Positions 14,269 through 22,685 of a stretch of 52,505 bases of DNA are shown here, in pieces. How positions within the stretch are numbered: position 1 is the first letter of the stretch; every line of letters starts with the position of its first letter. The notes below the pieces were generated by a model that was given only the letters and a program-made list of their open reading frames with translations, made no database searches and had not been told where the DNA came from. Source of the DNA: Planctomycetota bacterium (lineage in GTDB: Bacteria; Planctomycetota; PUPC01; JACPCR01). Location of the stretch: the NCBI GenBank assembly GCA_030740295.1, contig JASLXP010000582.1:1-52505 (forward strand), given 5' to 3'. Made by a program: the position numbers and the translations under genes.

Positions 14269-15264
14269 ATGATGAAGATCAAGTTTGCCCAATACGGAAT
14301 TTCGCATGACCACGCCACGGGCAAGACCCGTGTCATGCGTGAGAACGAAAATGTCGAGCTCTGCGGTGTCTTTGAGCCTTCTCCTGACGTGCGCGATTGG
14401 CTTGGGGAGAACAGCGTCTACGAGGGCGTGCGCTGGTATTCATCGAAGGAAAAGTTCCTTGATGATGATTCGATTCAGTGTATCGCATGCCAGGGGCGCG
14501 TATCTGAGAATCTCGCTTTCGCGAAGGAAGCTCTGGAGCACGGCAAGCATGTCTGGCTGGACAAGCCCGCAGGTGACGATCTGGATGAGTTTCGATCGGT
14601 GCTTGATCTCGCTCGCCAGAAAGGTCTGCTGTTGCAGCTCGGCTACATGTTCCGGACGAACGCGGCTTTTGAATTCATCTACGACTGGGTGAAGTCCGGT
14701 AAGCTCGGCCAGATCTTTTCCGTGAGGGGCAGGATGTCTTCACCTGGCAACTCGAGTGATGATCACTGGAAAAGGTGGGATTCACGGGGCGAACGCGAGG
14801 GCGGGATTATGTTCGTCCTGCTCTGTCACTTGATCGATCAAGTGGTTGGCCTGCTCGGCCGACCCGACAGCGTGACTCCTTACCTCAGGCACGAGGGCGA
14901 GAAGTATCCCTGGTTTCAGAACAACACCGCTGCAGTCTTTGAATACCCTAACGCTCTTGCCATTGTGGAATCGACCTGCCTGGAACACGATTCCGGCAAA
15001 TCCAGAAGATTTGAAGTCTATGGTTCACGCGGCACCGCCATCATCGAGCCGCTCGAGCCGCCTTCACTTCGCCTCTGCCTGGATGAGGACCGTGATGGTT
15101 TCAAGAAAGGCTGGCAGGATATCCCGGTCGAGGCCCGCCCTCGTTACATGGACAACCTTGATTCCATCATCGGCGTCATCAGGGGCGAAAAGGATCCGGA
15201 TCGGACCCTGGAGCATGAGCTCGATGTGCAAGAGACAGTGCTGCGCGCCGCTGGGCTGACTTGA
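14269..15264 (+). CDS. Gfo/Idh/MocA-family oxidoreductase, second of the operon
   Basis: The 331-residue protein has the same two-domain plan but is diverged. The N-terminus is KIKFAQYGISHDHATGKTRVM, without a clean GxGxxG, and the catalytic stretch is HVWLDKPAGDDLDEF, a DKP in place of EKP that retains the lysine. The C-terminal half keeps GGIMFVLLCHLIDQVVGLLG, with the His/Asp pair. Tandem ATG codons at 14269 and 14272 follow AGAGGTGC. It ends 34 bp from the convergent enolase-superfamily gene. It probably acts in the same sugar pathway as the previous gene; whether it uses NAD(P) in the normal manner is less certain because the nucleotide loop is atypical. Confidence 0.85.
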   Translation: MMKIKFAQYGISHDHATGKTRVMRENENVELCGVFEPSPDVRDWLGENSVYEGVRWYSSKEKFLDDDSIQCIACQGRVSENLAFAKEALEHGKHVWLDKPAGDDLDEFRSVLDLARQKGLLLQLGYMFRTNAAFEFIYDWVKSGKLGQIFSVRGRMSSPGNSSDDHWKRWDSRGEREGGIMFVLLCHLIDQVVGLLGRPDSVTPYLRHEGEKYPWFQNNTAAVFEYPNALAIVESTCLEHDSGKSRRFEVYGSRGTAIIEPLEPPSLRLCLDEDRDGFKKGWQDIPVEARPRYMDNLDSIIGVIRGEKDPDRTLEHELDVQETVLRAAGLT

Positions 15265-15298
15265 GCATTCGACGGTCGCCGCGGTACTCCTAAGAGAC

Positions 15299-16351
15299 TC
15301 ATTCAATCACGACTGACTCTACCGCATACTTCTGCACTGCGTCGTCATCCAGTTCCACGCCCAGCCCGGGTTTATCCGGGACAACAGCATAACCATCCTG
15401 AACAAGTGGCTCCGCGAGCAGGCTGTGTTCGTGAACGAAATTGCCGCAAAGATCACTGCCGAGAGTGCAGTTGGGCGCTGCCGCAGAAGCGTGCATTCGA
15501 TAAGCATCGTGGACTCCCAGATCGACATTCGAAGCGTTCCAGACGGGCACTCCGCCGGCCTCGGCAATGCGTGCCATATCGAGAAAACTCCAGTCCGATG
15601 GAGCGACATTGATTCCGTCCACAGCGTTGTGGTGTACGGCATCGATCACCTGTAGAGGGTTCTGCAGATGGGGGGCAATGAGGACGCTGGTCTCCTCTTT
15701 CAGCCGACGGTAGTCCTCCCAACTGTCCTTTGGGATCGGATCTTCAAACACGATGTCATAGGTCTCGATCTCACGAGCAAGCTCCAGGCTCTGCTCCACG
15801 GTGTGGAAGCGGTGTCCGGGATCGAGCACGATGCGCAGATTAGGCGCGGCCTCATGCATGGCGTGGACTCGATCCGCGACGTTTCCGTCGTCAATCGTGC
15901 ACTTCATCTTGATCCCGTGGAAGCCGGCCTCCGCCGCCCGTCTGGCCGCCGCCGCAGAAGCCTCGGCGCCCATCCGCTGAATCCAGTAATCCACCAGAAT
16001 CTTGTCCTGAAACTTCCCACCAAAAATCCGGCAGACCGGCCAACCTATCGCTTTTCCAATCAGATCGAGAAGTGCAATGGAATAACCCGACCCACCGAGC
16101 GTTCGCGGCTCGAACTCCTCGATGTCACGCCCAAGGAGATCCTGATGCGGCTCTTCCCTCTTCCCAAAATACGGGCTGCTCATCCCAATGCCGACGGGCC
16201 CCTCGTCCGTGAAAATCTTCAGCACATCCTGATTGCGACGGCTGATCGGCTCCGGATAGCTCGCCGAAAACTCTTCGTAATCGGGCGGCGAGAGTATCCC
16301 GGGCACAAATGGAACACAGACGACTGTACGTTCGATTCGGGTGATCTTCAC
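15299..16351 (-). CDS. Enolase-superfamily dehydratase/racemase (mandelate racemase/muconate lactonizing type)
   Basis: The 350 residues comprise an N-terminal capping domain (KITRIERTVVCVPFVPG) and a TIM barrel. Candidate catalytic features are HGIKMKC (KxK on strand 2), the metal ligands in RIVLDPGHRF and IVFEDPIPKDSW, and the third-ligand/strand-6 region DGINVAPSD. Members abstract a proton next to a carboxylate, commonly to dehydrate sugar acids. It is convergent with the Gfo/Idh operon and could supply or use the same sugar acid (inference). The exact reaction cannot be assigned because the strand 6-7 residues do not fit one subgroup by eye. Confidence 0.85.
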   Translation of the reverse strand: MKITRIERTVVCVPFVPGILSPPDYEEFSASYPEPISRRNQDVLKIFTDEGPVGIGMSSPYFGKREEPHQDLLGRDIEEFEPRTLGGSGYSIALLDLIGKAIGWPVCRIFGGKFQDKILVDYWIQRMGAEASAAAARRAAEAGFHGIKMKCTIDDGNVADRVHAMHEAAPNLRIVLDPGHRFHTVEQSLELAREIETYDIVFEDPIPKDSWEDYRRLKEETSVLIAPHLQNPLQVIDAVHHNAVDGINVAPSDWSFLDMARIAEAGGVPVWNASNVDLGVHDAYRMHASAAAPNCTLGSDLCGNFVHEHSLLAEPLVQDGYAVVPDKPGLGVELDDDAVQKYAVESVVIE

Positions 16352-16487
16352 TGGAATGTCCTCACTATGATCTTGGCCCTCAATTTCGTTGACTCCATTG
16401 GGTGGTGATTAACGCTTCCGTTTTCTTAGTCAGGATCCGGATTCAATTTCGACAGCTCTAGCTTCGAAGGCTCGGGCTCGCCGCTCA

Positions 16488-19400
16488 TTATCGGGGATTG
16501 CCACTATCTACACCCTTGCGGTTCCTGAGTTCCTTCAATTTCTCTCCCGCCGTCTTGTGATCCGGCTGGGCCTCCAGGATCTCCTCATAGATGGCTATCC
16601 CCTTTTCAAACTGCATGTTTCTTGTGTATGCCTCGGCAAGACGGAGCTGGGCCGGGATGAACGTGGGGTTGATATTCAGTGATTCTTTGAGACTGGCGAT
16701 GGCAACCAAAATCTTGTTTGCCCCCAGTTGAGCGACGCCGAGGTTGTAATGGACACCATGATTCTGCGGGTTCAGTTTTGCGCTCTTTTGCAGGAACGGG
16801 ATCGCCTCGACGAAGCGTCCCCTCATTATCATTAATGCGCCGAGATTGGTGTTCGCTCTCTGATGTTCGGGATCAAATTCAAGGGCCTTTCTGAATCCTT
16901 CAATGGCATCTTCGATGATGACGGCATCTCGCGTTTTCATTCCCAGCGTTCGCTGCATCTGGCCGGCATTGAACGCTGCCTCTGCAAAAGCTGTTTTCAG
17001 AGGATCGAGGGCCTCGATCCGTTCCCGGTATCTTTCAGGCGGATTGAGAACCAACTCCCGCAGGTTTTCGTATTGGCTGAGGAATACCTTCAGCAGTATC
17101 ACAGACTCTTCGGGTTTCCCTTCTTTTGACGCCTCTTTCGCTTTGGCATGAGTCAACGTGACCAGGTCCAGAATGGCGCCTCCATCCTTCTGGATTTCGA
17201 TGGCCTGGCGCAGGCGTTTTATCGTTTCGCCGATGTGGCCTGTTTTCTGGAGCCGGTTGGCAATGCCTCGGTGCCACCTTGCCTCCTGCGAAACTTCGAT
17301 GGATTTTCTGTTCTGCTTTGCCTCGGCTGAATCTTTGAGAATGGTGTAGCCGGGAGACCGGTTCGGCTCCATCTCGAAAACGATGCCCATATAATTTCGG
17401 AACAGTTGCTTTGGCATATCGAATTCAAGCCGTGCGTTGTCGTCCGTGTGCAGCAGAAGCTCCGGGTTGCCACTCTCCGTAAACCTGGCGATGCCTTCGG
17501 GCCCGGTGACGTAAAAGCTCAAAAAGTCTGAAACACTGGCGACGTCGATCAATTCCAGATCGGCCTTGATACCGGCCTTCTCCAGCCGCTTTTGAATATC
17601 CCTGTAATCCAGAGACAGCTTTTTTTTCGAGCCCACTATCAGGAAATCGATCGCATTGATGCACCAGACGTGTGACTCCGGATAAACCTTGTGGAAGGTG
17701 CGCAACACGAGCTGAAAGGTCTCCGGCGTTACCTGGTAAGACTGGAACCACTGGCACATGATCCCGTCATCTTTCAGGAGCTCTGAACACTTCTCCCAGA
17801 ATTCGACCGTGAACAGATTGCCGATTCCAGCTATCCAGGGGTTGGATGGCTCGCTGCTGATCACATCGTATTTCCTGTCGGTGAGGAAGACATGATTGCG
17901 GCCGTCACCAATGACGACCTTGGTTCTGGGGTCAACGACCGAGTGATTGTTGAACTCGCCGAAGTAGATTCTGGCCGCGTCGACAACGTCTTGAGAAATC
18001 TCGATCAGATCGGCCCTCTCGGGATCGTGATGCAATACCGAGCCGAGGGTCATCCCGCTGCCCAGGCCGATGACCAACACTTGCTTCGGGTCGGGATGAA
18101 GCATCATCGCGACGTGCCCTGCCATTTTCTGGGTTGCTATATCCAGGCCCGTGCTGGCATCTATCTTTCCATTGACCATGAGAATGATGCCACCCGTCGG
18201 CTCCTGCTTAACAGTGACAGTGCAGGCTGTGCCGTCACGGGACCAGAGAATTTTGCCCTGCACTTCGATCTCTCGTTCGAGGACCTGCATAGGCGTCTCG
18301 CCCGGTCGCAGGGATCGAACGGTGTACATGTAAAGACCGCTGTTCAGGCGCGGCATATCCCAACGAGGTACTATGAATGTCAGAATCAGGCCGATTACCA
18401 CAGCACCCGTGCAGAAGGAAAACTTGGAGACGGCTTTGAATCTCTGGTGACTCAGAATGAGAAGCGCGCAGGCAATGAAATTAATAAAGCCGGCTGCAAG
18501 GATGGAGTTCTGAATGCCGAGGAAGGGCAGGAAGAGAAATCCTCCTGCCAGTGACCCGAGTATGGCGCCGAGGGTATTTGAAAAGTAGGCCTCGCCAGAA
18601 GAGCGGCCAAGGGACTGTGGACGCCGCGTCCAGATAGTCGTTGTCAGCGGAAACATCAGCCCCATCAGCGAGGTGGGGATGATCATGATCGCAAACAGAT
18701 AAACGAACTGAACAAGCTGAAGGCGCCCGAAAGAATCCCGATGTGCGGAGAGCACTTTGACCATCCAGTTCGGCAACTCGCCAATAAGCACGACCATCAG
18801 AATTCCGGAAAGGCCGATGCCGAGCTGTGTGACTGCCGATCCAAGAATCAGATCCTTGTCGGGCCTTACCCACCTGGTCAGGATGATGCTGCCAAGCCCG
18901 ATGCCGAAGATAAACGCGGTGAGCATCAGGCTGAATGCATATGTCGATGACCCCAGAATAAGGCTGAATGATCGCGCCAGAGCGACTTCGTAGACCATCG
19001 CTACAAAACCGGATATGCCGAACGCCACCAGCGCTGCCTTGCTTTCCAGAGATGTGAATCGTTCCTGTTCTTCAGGTGTCTCATCCGTTTGGCTCTCTTC
19101 GGTGGCCGGATGGCTTTCATCGGATTGAGCTGCCTCGACGCCCCCGGTCTGCTTTCTATGAGTTTCCAGGTAGAAGATACAGAGCAGCCCGATTCCAACA
19201 TTCGTCGCGGCGGCGATCCATACGCTCAGATTAATTCCAAGCGAGGGGATTAGAACGAATCCCGTCAACACGCAGCCCGCGACGGCCCCGAACGTATTGA
19301 TCGCGTATACGAGCCCGACAGTGCGTCCCACCCCTTCATACTCACGAACGAAATGCCGCAACAGCAGCGGCAGCGTCGCGCCCATGGAAAGCGTCGGCAA

Positions 19401-19784
19401 AACAAGAATCGAAGTACAGACCACCGCCCTCAACAGATGCAGCCAGACGGATGTCCCCTCTGCGGCCTGGTACACCGCAGCATAGAGAGGCGTCGCCGCC
19501 GACAGAATGAACGGCAGCACAATGCAATAGATGCCAATACCGATTTCGAGTACGCCGTAGAGCCAGACCCTGTCCTCGCGGCGGTCCGCCACCCGTCCGC
19601 CCCAGAAGCTGCCCAGGGCAAGCCCGCCCATAAACGCCCCAAGAACGGTGGATGTGGCATACACGGAGTTTCCGAAGACGTGCCCTATCAGCCGAACCCA
19701 GACTATCTGGTAAACCAGACCGCAGAATCCGGACAGGAAGAAACAGGATAGAAGCAGAAACTGTCGTGTGCGGTGAGACTGCAT
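16488..19784 (-). CDS. Permease-like/spermidine-synthase-like fusion with C-terminal TPR repeats
   Basis: The 1098 residues have three parts. Residues ~1-490 are two membrane halves, each opening with the family pattern (GLVYQIVWVRLIGHVFGN and MVYEVALARSFSLILG). A SAM-fold domain follows: VLVIGLGSGMTLGS near residue 570, LIEISQDVV as strand 2, IGDGRNHVF, then SSEPSNPWIAGIGNLFT. The last ~250 residues hold TPRs, clearest in HQRANTNLGALMIMRGRF, NHGVHYNLGVAQLGANK and FIPAQLRLAEAYTRN. Family members are annotated as fused spermidine synthases, with no reaction established for this architecture. The TPR tail suggests a partner-binding role on the membrane. It is a paralogue of 6392-8989 but lacks that linker repeat. 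Confidence 0.87.
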   Translation of the reverse strand: MQSHRTRQFLLLSCFFLSGFCGLVYQIVWVRLIGHVFGNSVYATSTVLGAFMGGLALGSFWGGRVADRREDRVWLYGVLEIGIGIYCIVLPFILSAATPLYAAVYQAAEGTSVWLHLLRAVVCTSILVLPTLSMGATLPLLLRHFVREYEGVGRTVGLVYAINTFGAVAGCVLTGFVLIPSLGINLSVWIAAATNVGIGLLCIFYLETHRKQTGGVEAAQSDESHPATEESQTDETPEEQERFTSLESKAALVAFGISGFVAMVYEVALARSFSLILGSSTYAFSLMLTAFIFGIGLGSIILTRWVRPDKDLILGSAVTQLGIGLSGILMVVLIGELPNWMVKVLSAHRDSFGRLQLVQFVYLFAIMIIPTSLMGLMFPLTTTIWTRRPQSLGRSSGEAYFSNTLGAILGSLAGGFLFLPFLGIQNSILAAGFINFIACALLILSHQRFKAVSKFSFCTGAVVIGLILTFIVPRWDMPRLNSGLYMYTVRSLRPGETPMQVLEREIEVQGKILWSRDGTACTVTVKQEPTGGIILMVNGKIDASTGLDIATQKMAGHVAMMLHPDPKQVLVIGLGSGMTLGSVLHHDPERADLIEISQDVVDAARIYFGEFNNHSVVDPRTKVVIGDGRNHVFLTDRKYDVISSEPSNPWIAGIGNLFTVEFWEKCSELLKDDGIMCQWFQSYQVTPETFQLVLRTFHKVYPESHVWCINAIDFLIVGSKKKLSLDYRDIQKRLEKAGIKADLELIDVASVSDFLSFYVTGPEGIARFTESGNPELLLHTDDNARLEFDMPKQLFRNYMGIVFEMEPNRSPGYTILKDSAEAKQNRKSIEVSQEARWHRGIANRLQKTGHIGETIKRLRQAIEIQKDGGAILDLVTLTHAKAKEASKEGKPEESVILLKVFLSQYENLRELVLNPPERYRERIEALDPLKTAFAEAAFNAGQMQRTLGMKTRDAVIIEDAIEGFRKALEFDPEHQRANTNLGALMIMRGRFVEAIPFLQKSAKLNPQNHGVHYNLGVAQLGANKILVAIASLKESLNINPTFIPAQLRLAEAYTRNMQFEKGIAIYEEILEAQPDHKTAGEKLKELRNRKGVDSGNPR

Positions 19785-20109
19785 GAGCGGGATGAATCAG
19801 AAACGACACCGTCTATTGCGACACCACCCGACCGCAGGTCTCAATATACAACGTTGGATTGGGTGTTTCGTTGGATGTCAGCTTATCGAAACTCAGGTCA
19901 GAGATAAATTGGAGAATGACTGCGGAGAATGACTGCGAGGTGCGTGTACTGTTAATCAGAATAAGTACCACGGATGGCAAAGCCATCCCACCGAATAAGA
20001 CGTTTAAATCCGTGGGATGGCCTTGCCATCTGCGAACGGCTACCGTATGAAAATGCTGGTAAAGCCTTGGTCAATGCCCGTTCTGAATCAAACTCGAAGG
20101 GGAGAACAC
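19785..20109. other. Intergenic region between divergent genes, holding a palindromic repeat
   Basis: These 325 bases separate the divergent TPR fusion gene and the 20110 gene. A palindromic element occupies 19962-20032; the rest shows no open frame with family resemblance. The direct repeat GGAGAATGACTGCG(A/G)A around 19911-19940 is short and of unknown meaning. Confidence 0.5.
19962..20032. repeat. Palindromic repeat element, copy A (71 bp)
   Basis: The left arm TAAGTACCACGGATGGCA continues with AAGCCATCCCAC; the right arm is ATCCGTGGGATGGCCTTGCCATCTG. The arms pair over most of their length. A close copy is at 28457-28540. Both lie beside gene starts or gene debris, as expected of a REP/MITE-like dispersed repeat. 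Confidence 0.85.
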
Positions 20110-20703
20110 ATGTCAGCCAAACCCGATCTCAATACCGGCAAGCTGGTCTGGTCCGGTGAACATTGGATTAATGGAATCAGCGTCGGAGACAGCACAGAGC
20201 CCAGCGGCTGGTTCAGCCAGTATTCCATTCGCTACAGCGAAGCCGGTGAAGGGAACGTTTTGCAGTTGGTGATCCCGGAAAAGGATATCTGCTGCATCTG
20301 CACCGATAACAGAAAAGTCGGCCAGTGGATCGCAGATGGCTTCTTCTCAAAGAGCAGCATCCTGACACCGGATGCTCCTTTGGTCGATGCCGCGTTCAGG
20401 AGGGAAGGCAGCACAAATTCCGATCCAGCCTGGGTGGTCGATTGGGACGGCCATCAGGTGGTGGCCCGATGGAACGTCACCGAGCCGCCTGTCATTGCTT
20501 ACGGTCCGTTCAGAGAAGGCATCGAGTTTTTCACGATGCTTTTCTTCACCATGGATTCGACCATTGAATTGGACGGCTCACCCATCGAAGGCAAGCCTTA
20601 CCTCCGCGACATCTGGAAACCATCCATCGGCGGAGATCGCAGTTCGAGCGTGTTTGCGTTGAGCGAATCGATGATTGAGACAACAGCCGACGGTGACCGT
20701 TGA
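20110..20703 (+). CDS. Conserved-looking cytosolic protein of unknown function, 197 residues
   Basis: ATG at 20110 follows AAGGGGAGAACAC, a strong ribosome site; the longer upstream frame passes through the palindromic repeat and is rejected. The protein has no signal peptide or membrane segment. It is rich in aromatic and beta-type pattern (GKLVWSGEHWINGISVGD, WFSQYSIRYSEAGEG, NVLQLVIPEKDICCICTD, WVVDWDGHQVVARWNV) and has a paired Cys motif CCIC. I do not recognise the family; a beta-sandwich or lipocalin-like fold is possible. It stands alone, convergent with the cytochrome operon (77 bp gap). Confidence 0.75.
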   Translation: MSAKPDLNTGKLVWSGEHWINGISVGDSTEPSGWFSQYSIRYSEAGEGNVLQLVIPEKDICCICTDNRKVGQWIADGFFSKSSILTPDAPLVDAAFRREGSTNSDPAWVVDWDGHQVVARWNVTEPPVIAYGPFREGIEFFTMLFFTMDSTIELDGSPIEGKPYLRDIWKPSIGGDRSSSVFALSESMIETTADGDR

Positions 20704-20780
20704 CTGCATTTCATGGGAAACGCGGGCCGGAGCAGAGCGGCGACAGGGCTGCTGGTGGCAGCCTGCCGCTACACGAGAAT

Positions 20781-22685
20781 CTACTCACCAAACTTCCGTG
20801 CAATCGCCGCAAGGCCCTTGAAGAAATAGAGAAGCGTAAGCGAGCCGATGACAAATATACCGGCTGCCGCAAAGTAGAAGAATGCGTCACGCCCTCTGAA
20901 AGATGTTGTCCAGGCATCCACGAGCTGAGGGTCCTCATCGCGGAGCTCATACATCCGGGCTGATTCTCCATCAAGACCGGAAACAGGGGAAAGCGCGGTA
21001 ACCTTACCGTAGTAGAGTGGCTTCTCAGCGGCGTGACAGTCCGTGCAGCCGTTGACGCCGAGTGACTGTGCGCCGGGCCGGACATCGTGTGCATAGGCCC
21101 ATGTGTAAGGTGCTGCAGCGGGGTGATCGGAATTCACAAGAGTTTCACCCTCAGCTTTGTGCACCTTGCCGGCAGCGACATAGACCACTTCACCCTTCTC
21201 AACACTCTCCTGTAACTTGCTGATGATTTTGGTTATCTGCTTCTGATTCGGGAGAGTGGCTTCCTCCTTCATGGATTTCTTTTCTTTCACGATGCCCTGA
21301 CCTGCATCCTTGACGTCCTCGACGGGAATTGGCTTCAGGGCGTCGCCATCAAGTGTTCCGAACCAGGCGGGCCAGACCATGCGGTGCGGAGTGATTTTCT
21401 GCGACTCGTCCTTAAGAAAGACCGTGCCAACGATCATTGGGAGCTTCTGCCGGTGCCGGGTGGCGATGCCGAGCTGGTGCGCCATCGAGGTCTGGAATCC
21501 GCCGGATTCCGGTCCTGGCCATGGGCCTGCATGACATGAGGTGCACGACATCTTCTCAAGATGCAGAGTGGGCAGCCCTTTGTGACCGGGCCGCGGCGCA
21601 GCGAAACGCCCACCCAACGCTGCGCCTTCCTCTGCGTCAGCTTCGCCGAGATGGCAACCCCGGCACGAGAGCGCGGCGGGCGTGGCTGTGTCACCCTCTA
21701 TTCCTCGATTAATCGAATGGTCGAGACCGTTGCGGTGACAGTCGACACATTTCAGGCCCGCTGCAATGTGGACGTCAGTGTCCGTCTGCCAGTGAGTCTT
21801 TTCTCGACCGGTGCTTATGGCCGTGTGGCAGAAGTAGCATCGGTCGTTTGGGGGCGACTTGGTGACGTTAAAAAGAATGCGATCGTTGCCATCGAATTTC
21901 GTCCTGTCATAGATCACCTGCGGTGGCTTCTGATCTGGAAAATCCGGGTTGGGGCCGACAAACGGGTCGTAGTCCTCGGGCAGTGATTTTGCCTCACCGC
22001 GTACCATGGCGAAGTCTGCCGCCGCGGTTGGCGCCCATTTGAAATTCTGCTTCTGAATCTGGACGCCCCACTCCACCGGGTCGTGTCTCTGATCGGCGGA
22101 GTGACAGAGGAGACAATCGACCTCCAGGCTGCCGGCGATCATCCAACGAGCGAGGACATCCTCTTTATCTTCGTCACGCCTTTCTCCCACCCCGCCGCCC
22201 GGCAGGTGCCTGCCGAATTCCTGTATGAACTTCCAGTATGTCAGGCCGACTTCATCCGGCTGGAACGTATTTTTCCAGCCGCGATAGCTCAGCGGAATCT
22301 GAGTGCCTGTCGGTTCATCTACGAGAATCCAGGGCTCGCCTGGACGGCCGTGATCCACTCCCTTGTCAGCAGCGTTGAAGTGCCAGCCTTTGTGGATCTG
22401 GCCATAGGGATGGCATTTGCCGCAGGTCCGTGCCGGTGAGTAGGGCGGGGCCTGTTCGTCCGATGGATCGATGGCCGCGCCGTCTTCATCGTAGAGGGTG
22501 ATGCGATGAATGAAGCGCGAGCGGCTGTCGGTCTTCAGAAGCTCGACCTCGGACTGCACAGTTGTCAGAAACAGAAAGCAGAGGCAGAGCATCCAGTGGG
22601 TCTGATGGGAGGTAATGCCGGAAGGTTGCTTCCAGACACCGGTTACCCCATGGCCATTTCCTGCTTCACTTTCGACCGCTATCAC
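20781..22685 (-). CDS. Heptahaem cytochrome c with C-terminal membrane anchor
   Basis: Seven CxxCH haem sites are visible (numbered from the GTG at 22685): residues 88, 191, 283, 313, 341, 381 and 547 (CGKCH, CLLCH, CYFCH, CVDCH, CRGCH, CTSCH, CTDCH). Several extra His residues between them could be distal ligands. A hydrophobic segment near the N-terminus (MLCLCFLFLTTVQS) acts as the export signal, and a C-terminal helix around 602-624 anchors the protein with the haems in the periplasm. The start is uncertain: GTG at 22685 overlaps the upstream stop as GTGA, which favours translational coupling; ATG at 22592 gives a compact signal peptide. It is likely a periplasmic electron carrier or oxidoreductase partner. 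It is not a recognised NrfA, as no CxxCK site is present. Confidence 0.88.
   Translation of the reverse strand: MIAVESEAGNGHGVTGVWKQPSGITSHQTHWMLCLCFLFLTTVQSEVELLKTDSRSRFIHRITLYDEDGAAIDPSDEQAPPYSPARTCGKCHPYGQIHKGWHFNAADKGVDHGRPGEPWILVDEPTGTQIPLSYRGWKNTFQPDEVGLTYWKFIQEFGRHLPGGGVGERRDEDKEDVLARWMIAGSLEVDCLLCHSADQRHDPVEWGVQIQKQNFKWAPTAAADFAMVRGEAKSLPEDYDPFVGPNPDFPDQKPPQVIYDRTKFDGNDRILFNVTKSPPNDRCYFCHTAISTGREKTHWQTDTDVHIAAGLKCVDCHRNGLDHSINRGIEGDTATPAALSCRGCHLGEADAEEGAALGGRFAAPRPGHKGLPTLHLEKMSCTSCHAGPWPGPESGGFQTSMAHQLGIATRHRQKLPMIVGTVFLKDESQKITPHRMVWPAWFGTLDGDALKPIPVEDVKDAGQGIVKEKKSMKEEATLPNQKQITKIISKLQESVEKGEVVYVAAGKVHKAEGETLVNSDHPAAAPYTWAYAHDVRPGAQSLGVNGCTDCHAAEKPLYYGKVTALSPVSGLDGESARMYELRDEDPQLVDAWTTSFRGRDAFFYFAAAGIFVIGSLTLLYFFKGLAAIARKFGE

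Noticed and set aside
20017..20109. 31-residue extension of the unknown protein at 20110
   Set aside because: It is read through palindromic element copy A; ATG 20110 has AAGGGGAG just upstream.
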